Counted from the stretch's first letter, positions 52,237 to 61,378 are shown. The stretch is DNA of 64,000 nucleotides from GWE2-40-63 sp041664345 (GCA_041664345.1 JBAYKX010000005.1:94010-158009); one strand, 5' to 3'. Made by a program: numbers and translations. The notes: a model not told the origin generated them from the letters alone.

Positions 52237-53466
52237 TTGAAATTTAGTGAATTTAATCTCCACAAAAATGTTTTTGAGGGAGTTGAAGCCATGGGCTTTG
52301 TAGAACCATCTCCGGTTCAGGAACAAGTTATCCCAATTGCACTCGAAGGAAAAGATTTGATTGCTTGTGCTCAAACGGGTACGGGAAAAACGGCCGCTTA
52401 TTTATTACCATTGATGCACCATTTATGCACAAACCGTTCAAATAAAATAAAAGGGCTGATTTTAGCACCAACCCGGGAATTGGTGTTGCAGATTGACCAA
52501 CAATTCCAAGGGTTTGCTTACTTTACTGGTTTGGAATCGATAGCTATTTATGGAGGAAGTGATTCCGGAATATGGGAACAACAAAGGGCAGCTATTGAGC
52601 AAGGATGCAATATTTTAATTGCTTCACCTGGCAGGTTACTTTCTCATTTGAATTTAGGTTATGTTGATTTATCGGAACTGGAATACCTCATTTTAGACGA
52701 AGGGGACAAAATGCTCGATATGGGCTTTGTTGACGACATAAATAAAATACTTACCTATTTGCCAACCAAGCGCCAAACATTGATGTTTTCTGCAACTTTT
52801 CCCCCTAAAATAAGGATTTTAGCTAATTTATTGTTGAAGAATCCAGTTGAAATTAGCATTGCGGTTGCAAAGATGGCCGAGGGTGTATTGCAAGCTGCTT
52901 ATATGACGTTCGATAATCAAAAAAACAAGCTTATCAGTCATTTATTGGCCAATAAAGAACTCGACAGTGTTATCATATTCTCTTCCACAAAAATTAAAGT
53001 AAAACAACTTCATTCGGAATTGGTTAAAGCTGGTTTTGCGGCTAAAGCCATCCATTCCGATTTGGATCAAGCGGAACGGGAAACTGTAATGCGCGATTTC
53101 CGAAACCGTAAATTTCCAATTTTAGTTGCTACCGATATTGTTTCGCGAGGAATCGATGTAGATAACATTGGTTTAGTAATCAACTACGATGTTCCCCACG
53201 ATGCCGAGGATTATGTACACCGTATTGGTCGTACTGCCCGGGCAAGTTCCACTGGAGTTGGACTTACTTTTATCAATGAAACCGATATTCCCCGTTTTGC
53301 GCGAATTGAGAAACTTATTAAGGATACTATTTTTAAAGCTCCCAATCCACCGGAAATAGGCGATGGACCGGAATACAATCCACATGCTGTTCGCAAAATA
53401 AACCGCACGCATTCGCAACAAAAATCGGGAAAATTCAACAACCGCCGCCGCCAACCAAGGCAGTAG
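52237..53466 (+). CDS. DEAD-box RNA helicase with DEGD at motif II
   Basis: The 409-residue protein has a Q motif (FVEPSPVQEQVIPIALEG), motif I AQTGTGKT (about 46-53), PTRELVLQ, ASPGRL, motif II DEGD (about 154-157), SAT, IIFSSTKIKVKQLHSEL, VATDIVSRGIDVDN and HRIGRTAR. Everything fits an RhlE-like helicase except that motif II reads DEGD, not DEAD. A basic C-terminal tail (KINRTHSQQKSGKFNNRRRQ) probably binds RNA. It unwinds RNA in ribosome assembly or decay. The start is TTG at 52237; no ATG lies in a suitable place. Confidence 0.93.
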   Translation: MKFSEFNLHKNVFEGVEAMGFVEPSPVQEQVIPIALEGKDLIACAQTGTGKTAAYLLPLMHHLCTNRSNKIKGLILAPTRELVLQIDQQFQGFAYFTGLESIAIYGGSDSGIWEQQRAAIEQGCNILIASPGRLLSHLNLGYVDLSELEYLILDEGDKMLDMGFVDDINKILTYLPTKRQTLMFSATFPPKIRILANLLLKNPVEISIAVAKMAEGVLQAAYMTFDNQKNKLISHLLANKELDSVIIFSSTKIKVKQLHSELVKAGFAAKAIHSDLDQAERETVMRDFRNRKFPILVATDIVSRGIDVDNIGLVINYDVPHDAEDYVHRIGRTARASSTGVGLTFINETDIPRFARIEKLIKDTIFKAPNPPEIGDGPEYNPHAVRKINRTHSQQKSGKFNNRRRQPRQ

Positions 53467-53768
53467 CTGGGAACTCGCAGCGCCCCCGAGCTATTGAGGC
53501 AGTCTGCTTCGAGAGAATCATTAGGGGCAAAGCTGCTTGTCTCGCTTTTGCGGAGCACTTCGCTGTGCATTGACTGTAGCAATAGAAAAGTTAGTTCATT
53601 TGGCATGGATCGCCAACTCTCTGGTCGGCATTTTTAAAATACCGACCAGCAGTTGGCAATCCTTCTATTCTTTTTTAACACCTAAATGTTGCTTCAATAA
53701 TGACATTCCCAAAAAATATCTTAATTTAGTGCAACAATAATTGTAAAATCTTGGCTTGTTTTAACTGA
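53467..53768. other. Intergenic region with a strong imperfect hairpin
   Basis: No gene is supported. It begins with a GC-rich stretch (GCAGCGCCCCCGAGC) and contains the hairpin at 53612-53657. Confidence 0.5.
53612..53657. repeat. Long interrupted hairpin
   Basis: GCCAAC (53612-53617) and CTGGTCGG (53621-53628) pair with CCGACCAG (53642-53649) and GTTGGC (53652-53657) around an AT-rich loop. Fourteen base pairs form, with a small internal loop. It could be a small mobile element scar or a structured RNA. Confidence 0.7.
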
Positions 53769-53786
53769 TTGAAATACTTGAAACTC

Positions 53787-54602
53787 ATGGCAAAAAAAGT
53801 ACTTTTCCTTTTGGCTTCAGCCACCATTATTTTGTTTGTACAGTGTAAAAGAGCTCCTCTTCAAACAAATCCGCTAATAAAACCAGCAACCGATTTTGGT
53901 TTGCTCGATGGGGAGATACACTTGAATGTAACCGGTGGTAAAATGCCATACACCTTTATTTGGTCGAATCAAAAAACCGATTCAATCATCAACCAGTTGG
54001 CAGCCGATACTTATTTTGTAACCATTACTGATGCCAAAAACCGTCAATTAATAGACACCATTGTGGTTACCCAGCCATCATGGCCGGTTTGTGTTGATGC
54101 CCAGGGAAACAGTTACAAAACAGCCATTCTTGGGGGCAAAAAATGGATGGTTGAGAATATGAGGAATACCCTAACCAGTAAAGGCGATTCTATCCAAAAC
54201 CGGGTTTATTACGACAGTTTGGCCTATGCAGAAGTTTACGGACTTTTATACACTTGGGACGCAGCCATGAACCATTCAACGGATGAAGGTGCACAAGGAA
54301 TTTGTCCCGATGGCTGGCATATTCCAACAGATATGGAATGGAAAGCATTACTCGACACGGTATCTAGCGTTGAAAATGGAATTCCCAACCCCGGAAAAGA
54401 GCTTTCGCTTGAATATGCAGGTTATTACAATAACTCATTCCAAAATTTGGGTGCATCGGTTAGTTTCTGGTCATCTACTCAAGCTAATGATAATGCGTGG
54501 AAGCGTTATTTCCATAAAGACATTTCAAAGGCTTTTCGCTATCATGAGAAAAAAACGAATGCAATTTCTGTCCGTTGCATAAAAAACTCAAGTCCTGAAT
54601 AA
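53787..54602 (+). CDS. FISUMP-domain lipoprotein
   Basis: I use the ATG at 53787 (271 residues), which gives a lipoprotein signal (MAKKVLFLLASATIILFVQC, lipobox Cys at 20). Residues ~35-105 form a SprB-like or Ig-like repeat (LNVTGGKMPYTFIWSNQKTD, with YFVTITDAKN). The C-terminal domain is FISUMP (Fibrobacter succinogenes major paralogous domain): GKKWMVENMRN, YGLLYTWDAAMN, GICPDGWHIPTDMEWKALLD and FWSSTQANDNAW. The role may be binding at the cell surface. It lies 12 bases before the GPP34 gene. Confidence 0.88.
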   Translation: MAKKVLFLLASATIILFVQCKRAPLQTNPLIKPATDFGLLDGEIHLNVTGGKMPYTFIWSNQKTDSIINQLAADTYFVTITDAKNRQLIDTIVVTQPSWPVCVDAQGNSYKTAILGGKKWMVENMRNTLTSKGDSIQNRVYYDSLAYAEVYGLLYTWDAAMNHSTDEGAQGICPDGWHIPTDMEWKALLDTVSSVENGIPNPGKELSLEYAGYYNNSFQNLGASVSFWSSTQANDNAWKRYFHKDISKAFRYHEKKTNAISVRCIKNSSPE

Positions 54603-54614
54603 ATAGTAAGTATT

Positions 54615-55292
54615 ATGATTGGCAAATTATCACTAAAAGAGCGGTATGTATTATTTGCCTTGGATGATGAGTATGGTTACATCATTACTAACAATACTGC
54701 CTACTGGATTGGATTGGCAGGCACCGTATTATTTGAAATGATAAAAGAAGGGTTGCTTTCCATTGAAAATGATATTTTAAAAGCGCATTGTATTGATTCA
54801 GAGGTTCCTTGTTACAAAAAAGTATTAACCGTTTTAGAAAAGAGCAAAAATCCGCCAAAAGTGGAATCCGTGCTTTTAGATTTATGGAATTTCAAACAGG
54901 AAATTCAGCAGGAAATAATTGAAATGTTAGTTCTGAAAGGAGTTATAAAGGAGGTAAAAAAAACCCGATTCTGGTTTATCAAATTTAATCGCTATCCTAC
55001 CATAAATCATATTCCCGAGAAAGGGTTGCGCAAATATCTATTGTTACTGATTAAAAAAAATCGGTTACTCAGTACTGAGAATTACCTATTGTTGCGGATG
55101 ATAGATCAATGCGATCTAATAATTGAAGTTTTCGGAAAAGAGAATAAAACTACAGTTTTACATTATCTTGAAACGGTTCAGGAAATCAGTGAACCTTCAG
55201 ATGAACTATTTGAAACCATTAAAACACTTGAAACAGCCTTACTTTCAGCCATTGAAAATAAAAATCTTCACCTGATTTTGGAAGATGGCTAA
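54615..55292 (+). CDS. GPP34 (GOLPH3-like) family protein
   Basis: The 225-residue all-helical protein starts LSLKERYVLFALDDEYGYII, the GPP34 family beginning. AGTVLFEMIKEGLLSIENDI and VLKGVIKEVKKTRFWFIKFN follow, the latter spanning the hairpin region that inserts in membranes in eukaryotic GOLPH3. Eukaryotic GOLPH3 binds PI4P at the Golgi; bacterial members have unknown roles, and none of the lipid-binding residues can be confirmed here. It follows a FISUMP lipoprotein by 12 bases and ends one base before the convergent M20 stop. Confidence 0.85.
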   Translation: MIGKLSLKERYVLFALDDEYGYIITNNTAYWIGLAGTVLFEMIKEGLLSIENDILKAHCIDSEVPCYKKVLTVLEKSKNPPKVESVLLDLWNFKQEIQQEIIEMLVLKGVIKEVKKTRFWFIKFNRYPTINHIPEKGLRKYLLLLIKKNRLLSTENYLLLRMIDQCDLIIEVFGKENKTTVLHYLETVQEISEPSDELFETIKTLETALLSAIENKNLHLILEDG

Positions 55293-56435
55293 TTATTTCA
55301 ATAACATCTCTTTATAAATAGCATAATAAAGATTCACCCCATAAGGTATAATATCATCCGGAAAGTTATAATCGGAGTTGTGTAATTTAGGATGATCTTC
55401 CCCGGCACCTAATCCAAAAATAGCACTAGTAAATTTTTGCGAGAACCTAGCAAAATCTTCAGCCCAAGGAAAAGGTAATTCCATCATAATTATTTTATAA
55501 CCAAGTTTTTCAGCTTGCTCGCTTACACTTTTCACTAACAAGGGATTGTTTTGGTTTGATGGATAAATATCGGTAGAACTAATTTCTAATTGCAGCTTTT
55601 CCTCGGTGGATATTTTTTGAATTGTGTTTTTGGTTTGTTCAATCAGAATATCCATATCAGCATCCAAAAACGAGCGAAGGGTAATGAGTATTTCAGCATG
55701 TCCGGGAGTAGTTCCAAAACTGCGATCCCCTAAATTAGCATGAACAATGGTAGTTAGCACAAAATCGTTAAACAGGTATTTCTTTTCTGGGAGTTTGGTT
55801 ACTTCATCCAAAATTTTTGACAAGGCAATGGCAGGGCTAATTCCCTTTTCTGGCTCCGCTGCATGGGAAGTTTTGCCTGTTAATTTTACAATTAAACCTT
55901 GCGAAGCCGCCGTAAAGGTATTATTCTTAAGCAGGATACTTCCTTTTGGATATCCCGGAATATTGTGGAGCGTGAAACAATAGTCAGGAGTAATGCGCCC
56001 AAAATTTGGGTCATTTATTACTGCAATGGCACCTTCACCGGTTTCTTCGGCTGGTTGAAATAATAACACCACTTTCCCTATTTTGGGTCGGTTAGTCCCA
56101 ATTAATTCAGCTAATCCAATCATAATAGCCATGTGACCATCGTGTCCGCATTGGTGGCCTACACCATCAGCTCTCGAAGCATAATCAACCACATTAATTT
56201 CGTGAACCGGTAAAGCATCCATTTCGGCCCTGAACATTATACAGGGGCCTTCACTTTTGCCTTTAAATACAAAAGCTACACCATATCCGCCTAAATTATC
56301 GATAATTTCATCAGGCTGATACCTGATAATGGTTCTCTTTAGTGCTTCAGCAGTAAACTCTTCATTGCCTGATACTTCAGGATTTTGGTGTAACGATTGT
56401 CGGATACTTATTAAGTGCTTATAGTCAGTAATCAT
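55293..56435 (-). CDS. M20-family amidohydrolase/carboxypeptidase
   Basis: The 380-residue protein has the amidohydrolase pattern RQSLHQNPEVSGNEEFTAEA, FRAEMDALPV, GVGHQCGHDGHMAIMIGLAE with metal ligands, and LFQPAEETGEGA with the catalytic Glu. A later HAAEPEKGISPA sits in the dimerisation domain. These are typical of IAA-amino acid hydrolase / N-acyl-L-amino acid amidohydrolases, which remove acyl groups from amino acids. There is no signal peptide, so it is cytosolic. The substrate is unknown. Confidence 0.93.
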   Translation of the reverse strand: MITDYKHLISIRQSLHQNPEVSGNEEFTAEALKRTIIRYQPDEIIDNLGGYGVAFVFKGKSEGPCIMFRAEMDALPVHEINVVDYASRADGVGHQCGHDGHMAIMIGLAELIGTNRPKIGKVVLLFQPAEETGEGAIAVINDPNFGRITPDYCFTLHNIPGYPKGSILLKNNTFTAASQGLIVKLTGKTSHAAEPEKGISPAIALSKILDEVTKLPEKKYLFNDFVLTTIVHANLGDRSFGTTPGHAEILITLRSFLDADMDILIEQTKNTIQKISTEEKLQLEISSTDIYPSNQNNPLLVKSVSEQAEKLGYKIIMMELPFPWAEDFARFSQKFTSAIFGLGAGEDHPKLHNSDYNFPDDIIPYGVNLYYAIYKEMLLK

Positions 56436-56519
56436 TCTTCAAAAGTTATAGTAATTCTGTTAAAAATGATGCAAATTTGCAACCTTGTTGTTTTGACAAA
56501 AATATAATAGAAAAACACA

Positions 56520-57419
56520 ATGACCCTTAAAAAAATGATGGTGTACGGCATAGTAATTTTGGCTATGCTTTTTTGGAGTATGACTTATATATGGTATAAG
56601 GTTGTATTTGAGGCATTGCAGCCGATTTCTGTTATGGTTTTCCGATTGTTATTTTCATCTATTTTTTTGTTTTTGTTTTCAGTGTTGATAAAAAAGCTGC
56701 AAATACCTTCAAAACTTGATTTTGGTTGGTTGGCGTTGTTGTTATTATTCCAACCTTTTTTGTATTTTTTAGCCGAAAGTTATGGGGTTAGCATGGTTTC
56801 AGCAACGGTTGCTTCGGTTATTATTTCAACCATTCCCATTTTTACTCCATTTATGGCCTATTTGTTTTACGGAAATAAGATTTCAATTTTTAATGTGTTT
56901 GGTATTATTATTTCTTTTGTAGGAGTATTGATGGTTGTTTTGGGGCAAAATTTACATTTTAATGGCTCTCTTTTGGGAGTATTAATTTTGTTTGGAGCTG
57001 TGATGGCTGCTTTGGGCTATTCGGTTATTATTGTACGACTGGCTGGAAAATACAGTTCTTTTACCATCATAAGTTGGCAAAACCTGTTTGGTTTTTTCTA
57101 TTTTTTGCCGTTTTTCTTCCTATTCGATTGGAACGGATTTAGATTTTCATCCATTGATACACGAATATTACTTAACCTTATTTATTTAGCATTATTTGGT
57201 TCCTCCATAGCCTATGTATTTTTTACCTATTCCATTAAAAATTTGGGAATTACCAAAGCAAGCTTGTTTGCTAATACCATTCCCGTTTTTACCGCTCTTT
57301 TTGCTTACTTGGTACTGGGTGAAATACTTCCCATTTTTAATATGATGGGAATAGCAATTGTGCTCATAGGATTGTTTATGGGGCAGATCAGAAATATTAA
57401 ATTAGCAATGAACAATTAG
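56520..57419 (+). CDS. EamA/DMT-family transporter
   Basis: The 299-residue protein has about ten membrane helices in two EamA halves. Typical features are FWSMTYIWYKVVFEALQPIS, ATVASVIISTIPIFTPFMAY in the first half and LGITKASLFANTIPVFTALF in the second. Members export amino acids or other metabolites, but no substrate can be assigned. A second transporter of the superfamily follows 120 bases downstream on the same strand, separated by a low-complexity spacer with its own promoter, so the two are probably separate units. Confidence 0.9.
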   Translation: MTLKKMMVYGIVILAMLFWSMTYIWYKVVFEALQPISVMVFRLLFSSIFLFLFSVLIKKLQIPSKLDFGWLALLLLFQPFLYFLAESYGVSMVSATVASVIISTIPIFTPFMAYLFYGNKISIFNVFGIIISFVGVLMVVLGQNLHFNGSLLGVLILFGAVMAALGYSVIIVRLAGKYSSFTIISWQNLFGFFYFLPFFFLFDWNGFRFSSIDTRILLNLIYLALFGSSIAYVFFTYSIKNLGITKASLFANTIPVFTALFAYLVLGEILPIFNMMGIAIVLIGLFMGQIRNIKLAMNN

Positions 57420-57522
57420 CAATTAACAATTTGAAATTAATAATACGAAATGGATTCTGAATTTTGACTTCTGACTTTAAACTTTAAATACTCTAAGTAC
57501 TTTAAATACTTCAAACTTCTTT
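57420..57522. repeat. Low-complexity spacer between the two transporters
   Basis: After the stop come AATTAGCAATTAACAATTTG, then GACTTCTGACTTTAAACTTT and ACTCTAAGTACTTTAAATAC units. The inverse AAGTATTTAAAGT words also occur at about 17287-17325, upstream of 17461. Confidence 0.65.
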
Positions 57523-57525
57523 ATT

Positions 57526-57533
57526 TACCTTTG
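57526..57533 (+). promoter_or_regulatory. -7 box very close to the start of the second transporter
   Basis: TACCTTTG ends only five bases before the ATG at 57539, so transcription should begin at or next to the start codon. Confidence 0.5.
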
Positions 57534-57538
57534 CTGCC

Positions 57539-58432
57539 ATGTGGATTTTTTTAGGACTCGTTTCCTGCCTTTTTTTGGGATTTTATGATGTAGCAAAAAA
57601 GCTTTCGTTGAAAGATAATGCTGTGATTCCGGTTTTGTTTTTTGCCTCTGCCACAGGATCTGTTTTATTTATGCCAATTATAGCTCTATCGAATTTGGGT
57701 TTAATCTCTGAATCTTCCATATTCTTTGTTCCTTCGGTAAGTTTGACGGTGCATGGGTTGATTTTTCTAAAATCAATTTTGGTTGGTTCTTCATGGATTT
57801 TTGCCTATTATGCGTTACACCACCTACCATTAACTATTGTTACCCCAATACGTGCTACAGGCCCTGTATGGACACTTCTTGGGGCTTTAATTATTTATCA
57901 CGAAGTTTATAACAGGTGGCAATGGGCAGGTATAATGGTAGTTTTCATCTCTTTTTATTTATTTTCGGTTGCTGGAAATAGTGAGGGGATTGTATTTAGA
58001 AACAATCGTTGGATTCTGTTTATGGTAATTGCTACGCTGCTGGGTTCAGCAAGTACTCTTTACGATAAATATTTAATTGGTCATTATCCCCGAATGGCTG
58101 TTCAGGCTTGGTTTTCAGTGTATATGATCCCCGTATTTCTACCTTTTCTTTTGTTCCTATGGTATCCCAAGCGAAAATCGAGTACCCCTTTTACTTGGCG
58201 CTGGACCATACCCTTAATTGGGATATTGCTTACTATTGCCGATTTTGCCTACTTTTATGCGCTTACAAATCCGGATGCTTTAATTACCATTCTTTCCTTG
58301 CTTCGAAGAACCAGTGTAATTATTTCATTTGCGGCAGGAGCAATTATATTTAAAGAAACAAATTTAAAACGGAAAGGATTGGCTTTATTGGGGATTTTGG
58401 TAGGCGTGTTATTGATTGTCTTTGGAAGTTAA
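57539..58432 (+). CDS. Second DMT-superfamily transporter
   Basis: The 297-residue protein has about ten helices. The N-terminal LVSCLFLGFYDVAKKLSLKD and VTPIRATGPVWTLLGALIIY in the first half, and FAAGAIIFKETNLKRKGLAL in the last helices, fit the DMT superfamily. It is only distantly similar to the preceding EamA protein. Substrate unknown. It is convergent with the MORN-repeat gene, whose stop overlaps its own by four bases. The mRNA may be leaderless (see the -7 box at 57526). Confidence 0.88.
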   Translation: MWIFLGLVSCLFLGFYDVAKKLSLKDNAVIPVLFFASATGSVLFMPIIALSNLGLISESSIFFVPSVSLTVHGLIFLKSILVGSSWIFAYYALHHLPLTIVTPIRATGPVWTLLGALIIYHEVYNRWQWAGIMVVFISFYLFSVAGNSEGIVFRNNRWILFMVIATLLGSASTLYDKYLIGHYPRMAVQAWFSVYMIPVFLPFLLFLWYPKRKSSTPFTWRWTIPLIGILLTIADFAYFYALTNPDALITILSLLRRTSVIISFAAGAIIFKETNLKRKGLALLGILVGVLLIVFGS

Positions 58433-59154
58433 TTCAATACACTTGAAACCATTTTTAAGTTATTCATCTTTGTTTTATAAATAACAATAATAGTAACCGG
58501 TGGAACAAATGAACCCGAAGTAGATATTGGAATTAAATAGTTTTTACCTTCAATACTTGCCTTACTTATCATTGCCTTGTCTTTGAAGGAATACTTAGCA
58601 TACGCATCTTCAATTATATCCTTTTTCTTTGAAGTAATTTCAATAAAAACTTGGTCATTATTGTTACCATTAATTTTTTTTATCTGAAAGGGTAATTTTT
58701 CATCTAGTATCTGACCTGTTTCAGAAAATTCTTTGGTGCCTTCAATAATGCTATCATTCATGTAGGGTATTTCGGCCATCAATTTTCCCGATTTGTAAAA
58801 TTTTTGTTGAATTCCATGCATTCTATTGTCCTTGAATGGAGTAATCCGGTAAGGTTTTCCATTTTCGTAATACCAAATGCTGTTTCCATCCTTAATTCCA
58901 TATTTATAAGAAATCTCGGAATGTACCGAACCGTTGTCATAATAATTGTGCGCTTTTCCATGGTTTACTCCATTTAACACCTCAACATCGGCTTTCAGTA
59001 ATCCATTTTCATCAAAGCGCTTTTTAACTTCTGGCTTCAAAGAATCTGTTTCAATCGTATTCTGATTGGTTATTTGCGGTACTTTTTGATTTAAGATAAA
59101 ATAAGCTCCAATTCCAAAAAGCACGATGAAAATTATCCATTTAGCAGTTTTCAT
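58429..59154 (-). CDS. MORN-repeat (YwqK-like) protein
   Basis: The 241-residue protein has an N-terminal membrane helix or signal anchor (WIIFIVLFGIGAYFILNQ), then about five MORN-type repeats: GLLKADVEVLNGVNHGKAHN, NGSVHSEISYKYGIKDGNSI, YYENGKPYRITPFKDNRMHG. The last ~90 residues are a separate beta domain. Databases call similar proteins 'YwqK family antitoxin', but nothing here supports a toxin-antitoxin role. It starts one base after the sensor kinase stop, so they form one transcript. Function unknown. Confidence 0.85.
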   Translation of the reverse strand: MKTAKWIIFIVLFGIGAYFILNQKVPQITNQNTIETDSLKPEVKKRFDENGLLKADVEVLNGVNHGKAHNYYDNGSVHSEISYKYGIKDGNSIWYYENGKPYRITPFKDNRMHGIQQKFYKSGKLMAEIPYMNDSIIEGTKEFSETGQILDEKLPFQIKKINGNNNDQVFIEITSKKKDIIEDAYAKYSFKDKAMISKASIEGKNYLIPISTSGSFVPPVTIIVIYKTKMNNLKMVSSVLN

Positions 59155-59155
59155 T

Positions 59156-61330
59156 TTATTCCGTTATGGGTAGATAAAACCAAAAAGTAGTACCTATATC
59201 AACGGTGCTTTCTACTTTTAACTCTTGCTGGTGTTTTTCAAGAAAATCTTTACTTAAAAGTAGTCCAAGACCCGAGGTGGCAATACCTCCAACTCCCTTT
59301 TTTAGAGTATGTGGCTCAAATAAAATGCTTAGTTGGTCGGGTTCAATACCAACCCCAGTATCACTAACCAAAACTTTCACATCGTTTTGTTTAATGGTTG
59401 TTTTAACTATTATTTTACCCCCATCTGGAGTAAATTTTAATGCGTTCGATAGCAAGTTTCGAATAACTGCATTAATCATATTTTTATCAATAACTACAAT
59501 TGGGTTTTCCTCATAATCTTCAACTATAGCAATCTTTTTTTGTTCTGCCATTTCTTTTATCAGGAGTACATTCCCACGCAAAATATAGTTAAGTGTTATT
59601 TTTTCTTTTCGGGCTTGAAGCTCTCCATTTTGATTTTTAGCCCATTCCAATAAGTTTTCAAGTAGGCTCTGGGCATTTGCTCCGGCATCCTTAATCAGAT
59701 GGAGATATTTTTCCATCATCACTTCATCAGGCCTTTGCGGATGTTCCATTACCTTTGCAACAAAACTATTTATTGCATTGAATGGGTTTCTTAAATCATG
59801 TCCAATAATGGCTAAAAATTTATCTTTTGTTTGATTTGCTTTTTCTAATTGTATCTTTTGCTCAGTAAGTTCTTCAATATTACGACTGATAATTTTTTGT
59901 TGTTCCTCAAGCATTTTGTTTTGCACTAACAATTTGGCCGATTTTCTGTAAATTATTAACGATAATACCAGCAATACAATAAAAGCCGACAAAGCAATAT
60001 TCCTGATTAAACTGATTCTCTTTACTTTTTGTGCCTGTTCTAATCGGGTATGACTTTCATCGAATTCCTTTTGAAGTATTTTTTTATCAAATTCATATTG
60101 CATTTGAACTTGAGTAACTTCTTTGTCAAGGTTTAGTTTGTTCAACGTATCGGTTAATTCAATAACACGATATAACAGTTCGGTAGTTTTATTATAATTT
60201 AACTCAAGTTTATAAATGGAAGCAAGTAATTTAGTGGCTTCCAATTCAATAGGGGCAAAATTCAGGGTGGTAGAAAATCGTAAAATCAAATCCAATTGCA
60301 TTTTTGATGTTTCAAAATCTTGCTGATGGAAATAGTATTTTGCTAAGGCTAATCGAGTTTCAACAATGCCCAAATCATTCTTAATTCGTTGGTAATAATC
60401 AAGGCTTTTTAGGTAGTAGTCGTGAGCGAGATTGGCTTTTTTACGCATGAAATTAATGTTTCCCAATTTCAAGTAGGCATCGGCTAATCCTTTCAGATTT
60501 CCTTTTTCGTTATTAATGGTTATGCATTGTTCGAGAGCTAAAATGGCTTTAGGATAATCAATTTTTTTAGAATAAATATCGCTTAAATACAGTTGCGATT
60601 CAGCAATTCCTGTCTTGTTTTCAATTTCCGAAAAAATCAACAATGCCCGCTCCAGATTAACCATCGCTTGGTCGGTACTTTCAATCTTTAAATAAATTAC
60701 CCCAATGTTACCGTACGAATTAGCCATTCCATATTTATCGTTCACCGATTCTTTTAACCGCAAGCTGTTGTAATAATGAATCAACGCTTTGTCATATTTT
60801 CCTTGTTCGGAATAAATCAATCCAATATTTTCGTATGAATAAGCAATACCAAGGGTATCGTTGAGCTCTTTTTTTAAATTCAAACTTAGGTTATGATAAC
60901 TCAATGCCTTATCGTAATTCAGTTGTCGTCGAAAAATAAGACCCATATTGTCGTATAAATGCGCCAATGCTTTTTTGTTATTGTAAATTCGCTGTATTTG
61001 AAGACTTTTACCATAATATTCTAAGGCAAGTTCATTGCTGCCTTTATCGGCATAAAGTATTCCAAGATTATGGTAAGCAAGCGCTAATCCTTGCTGATAA
61101 TTACAATTCTGAGATATTTTTTCTGCTTTAACCGCATAATCAATAGCTTCAATGGGTTGGTTCCATCGGCAGGCTTTCGACAATTGATTTAAAATATCAA
61201 CATAAATGGTATCATTGGTTGTAGTGGTTAGCTGTGTGAGCAAACTATCAACATCGGGCTGACTTTGCGACTTCTGTCCACTACCCAGGACCAAAAAAGT
61301 AAGTATTGCTATATATCGGAATTGGCGCAT
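59156..61330 (-). CDS. TPR-domain sensor histidine kinase
   Basis: The 724-residue protein has a signal peptide (about 1-24), about ten TPR repeats in the periplasm (ALAYHNLGILYADKGSNELA, HLYDNMGLIFRRQLNYDKAL, YSYENIGLIYSEQGKYDKAL) and a membrane helix near residue 450 (IALSAFIVLLVLSLII). A coiled coil is next, then HisKA with FLAIIGHDLRNPFNAINSF (His near 508) and an ATPase domain (AVIRNLLSNALKFTPDGG, DTGVGIEPD, ATSGLGLLLSK). No response regulator is encoded nearby. TPRs may sense a partner protein. It starts 48 bases after the dGTPase gene. Confidence 0.93.
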   Translation of the reverse strand: MRQFRYIAILTFLVLGSGQKSQSQPDVDSLLTQLTTTTNDTIYVDILNQLSKACRWNQPIEAIDYAVKAEKISQNCNYQQGLALAYHNLGILYADKGSNELALEYYGKSLQIQRIYNNKKALAHLYDNMGLIFRRQLNYDKALSYHNLSLNLKKELNDTLGIAYSYENIGLIYSEQGKYDKALIHYYNSLRLKESVNDKYGMANSYGNIGVIYLKIESTDQAMVNLERALLIFSEIENKTGIAESQLYLSDIYSKKIDYPKAILALEQCITINNEKGNLKGLADAYLKLGNINFMRKKANLAHDYYLKSLDYYQRIKNDLGIVETRLALAKYYFHQQDFETSKMQLDLILRFSTTLNFAPIELEATKLLASIYKLELNYNKTTELLYRVIELTDTLNKLNLDKEVTQVQMQYEFDKKILQKEFDESHTRLEQAQKVKRISLIRNIALSAFIVLLVLSLIIYRKSAKLLVQNKMLEEQQKIISRNIEELTEQKIQLEKANQTKDKFLAIIGHDLRNPFNAINSFVAKVMEHPQRPDEVMMEKYLHLIKDAGANAQSLLENLLEWAKNQNGELQARKEKITLNYILRGNVLLIKEMAEQKKIAIVEDYEENPIVVIDKNMINAVIRNLLSNALKFTPDGGKIIVKTTIKQNDVKVLVSDTGVGIEPDQLSILFEPHTLKKGVGGIATSGLGLLLSKDFLEKHQQELKVESTVDIGTTFWFYLPITE

Positions 61331-61378
61331 TGTAAATTATTGTAGGCGATAAAGATAGCAAATTAGGCGTATAAAAAA

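Noticed and set aside
58429..59154. A toxin-antitoxin role for the YwqK-like gene
   Set aside because: The name in databases is historical. The protein has MORN repeats and a membrane anchor, and no toxin gene is adjacent.
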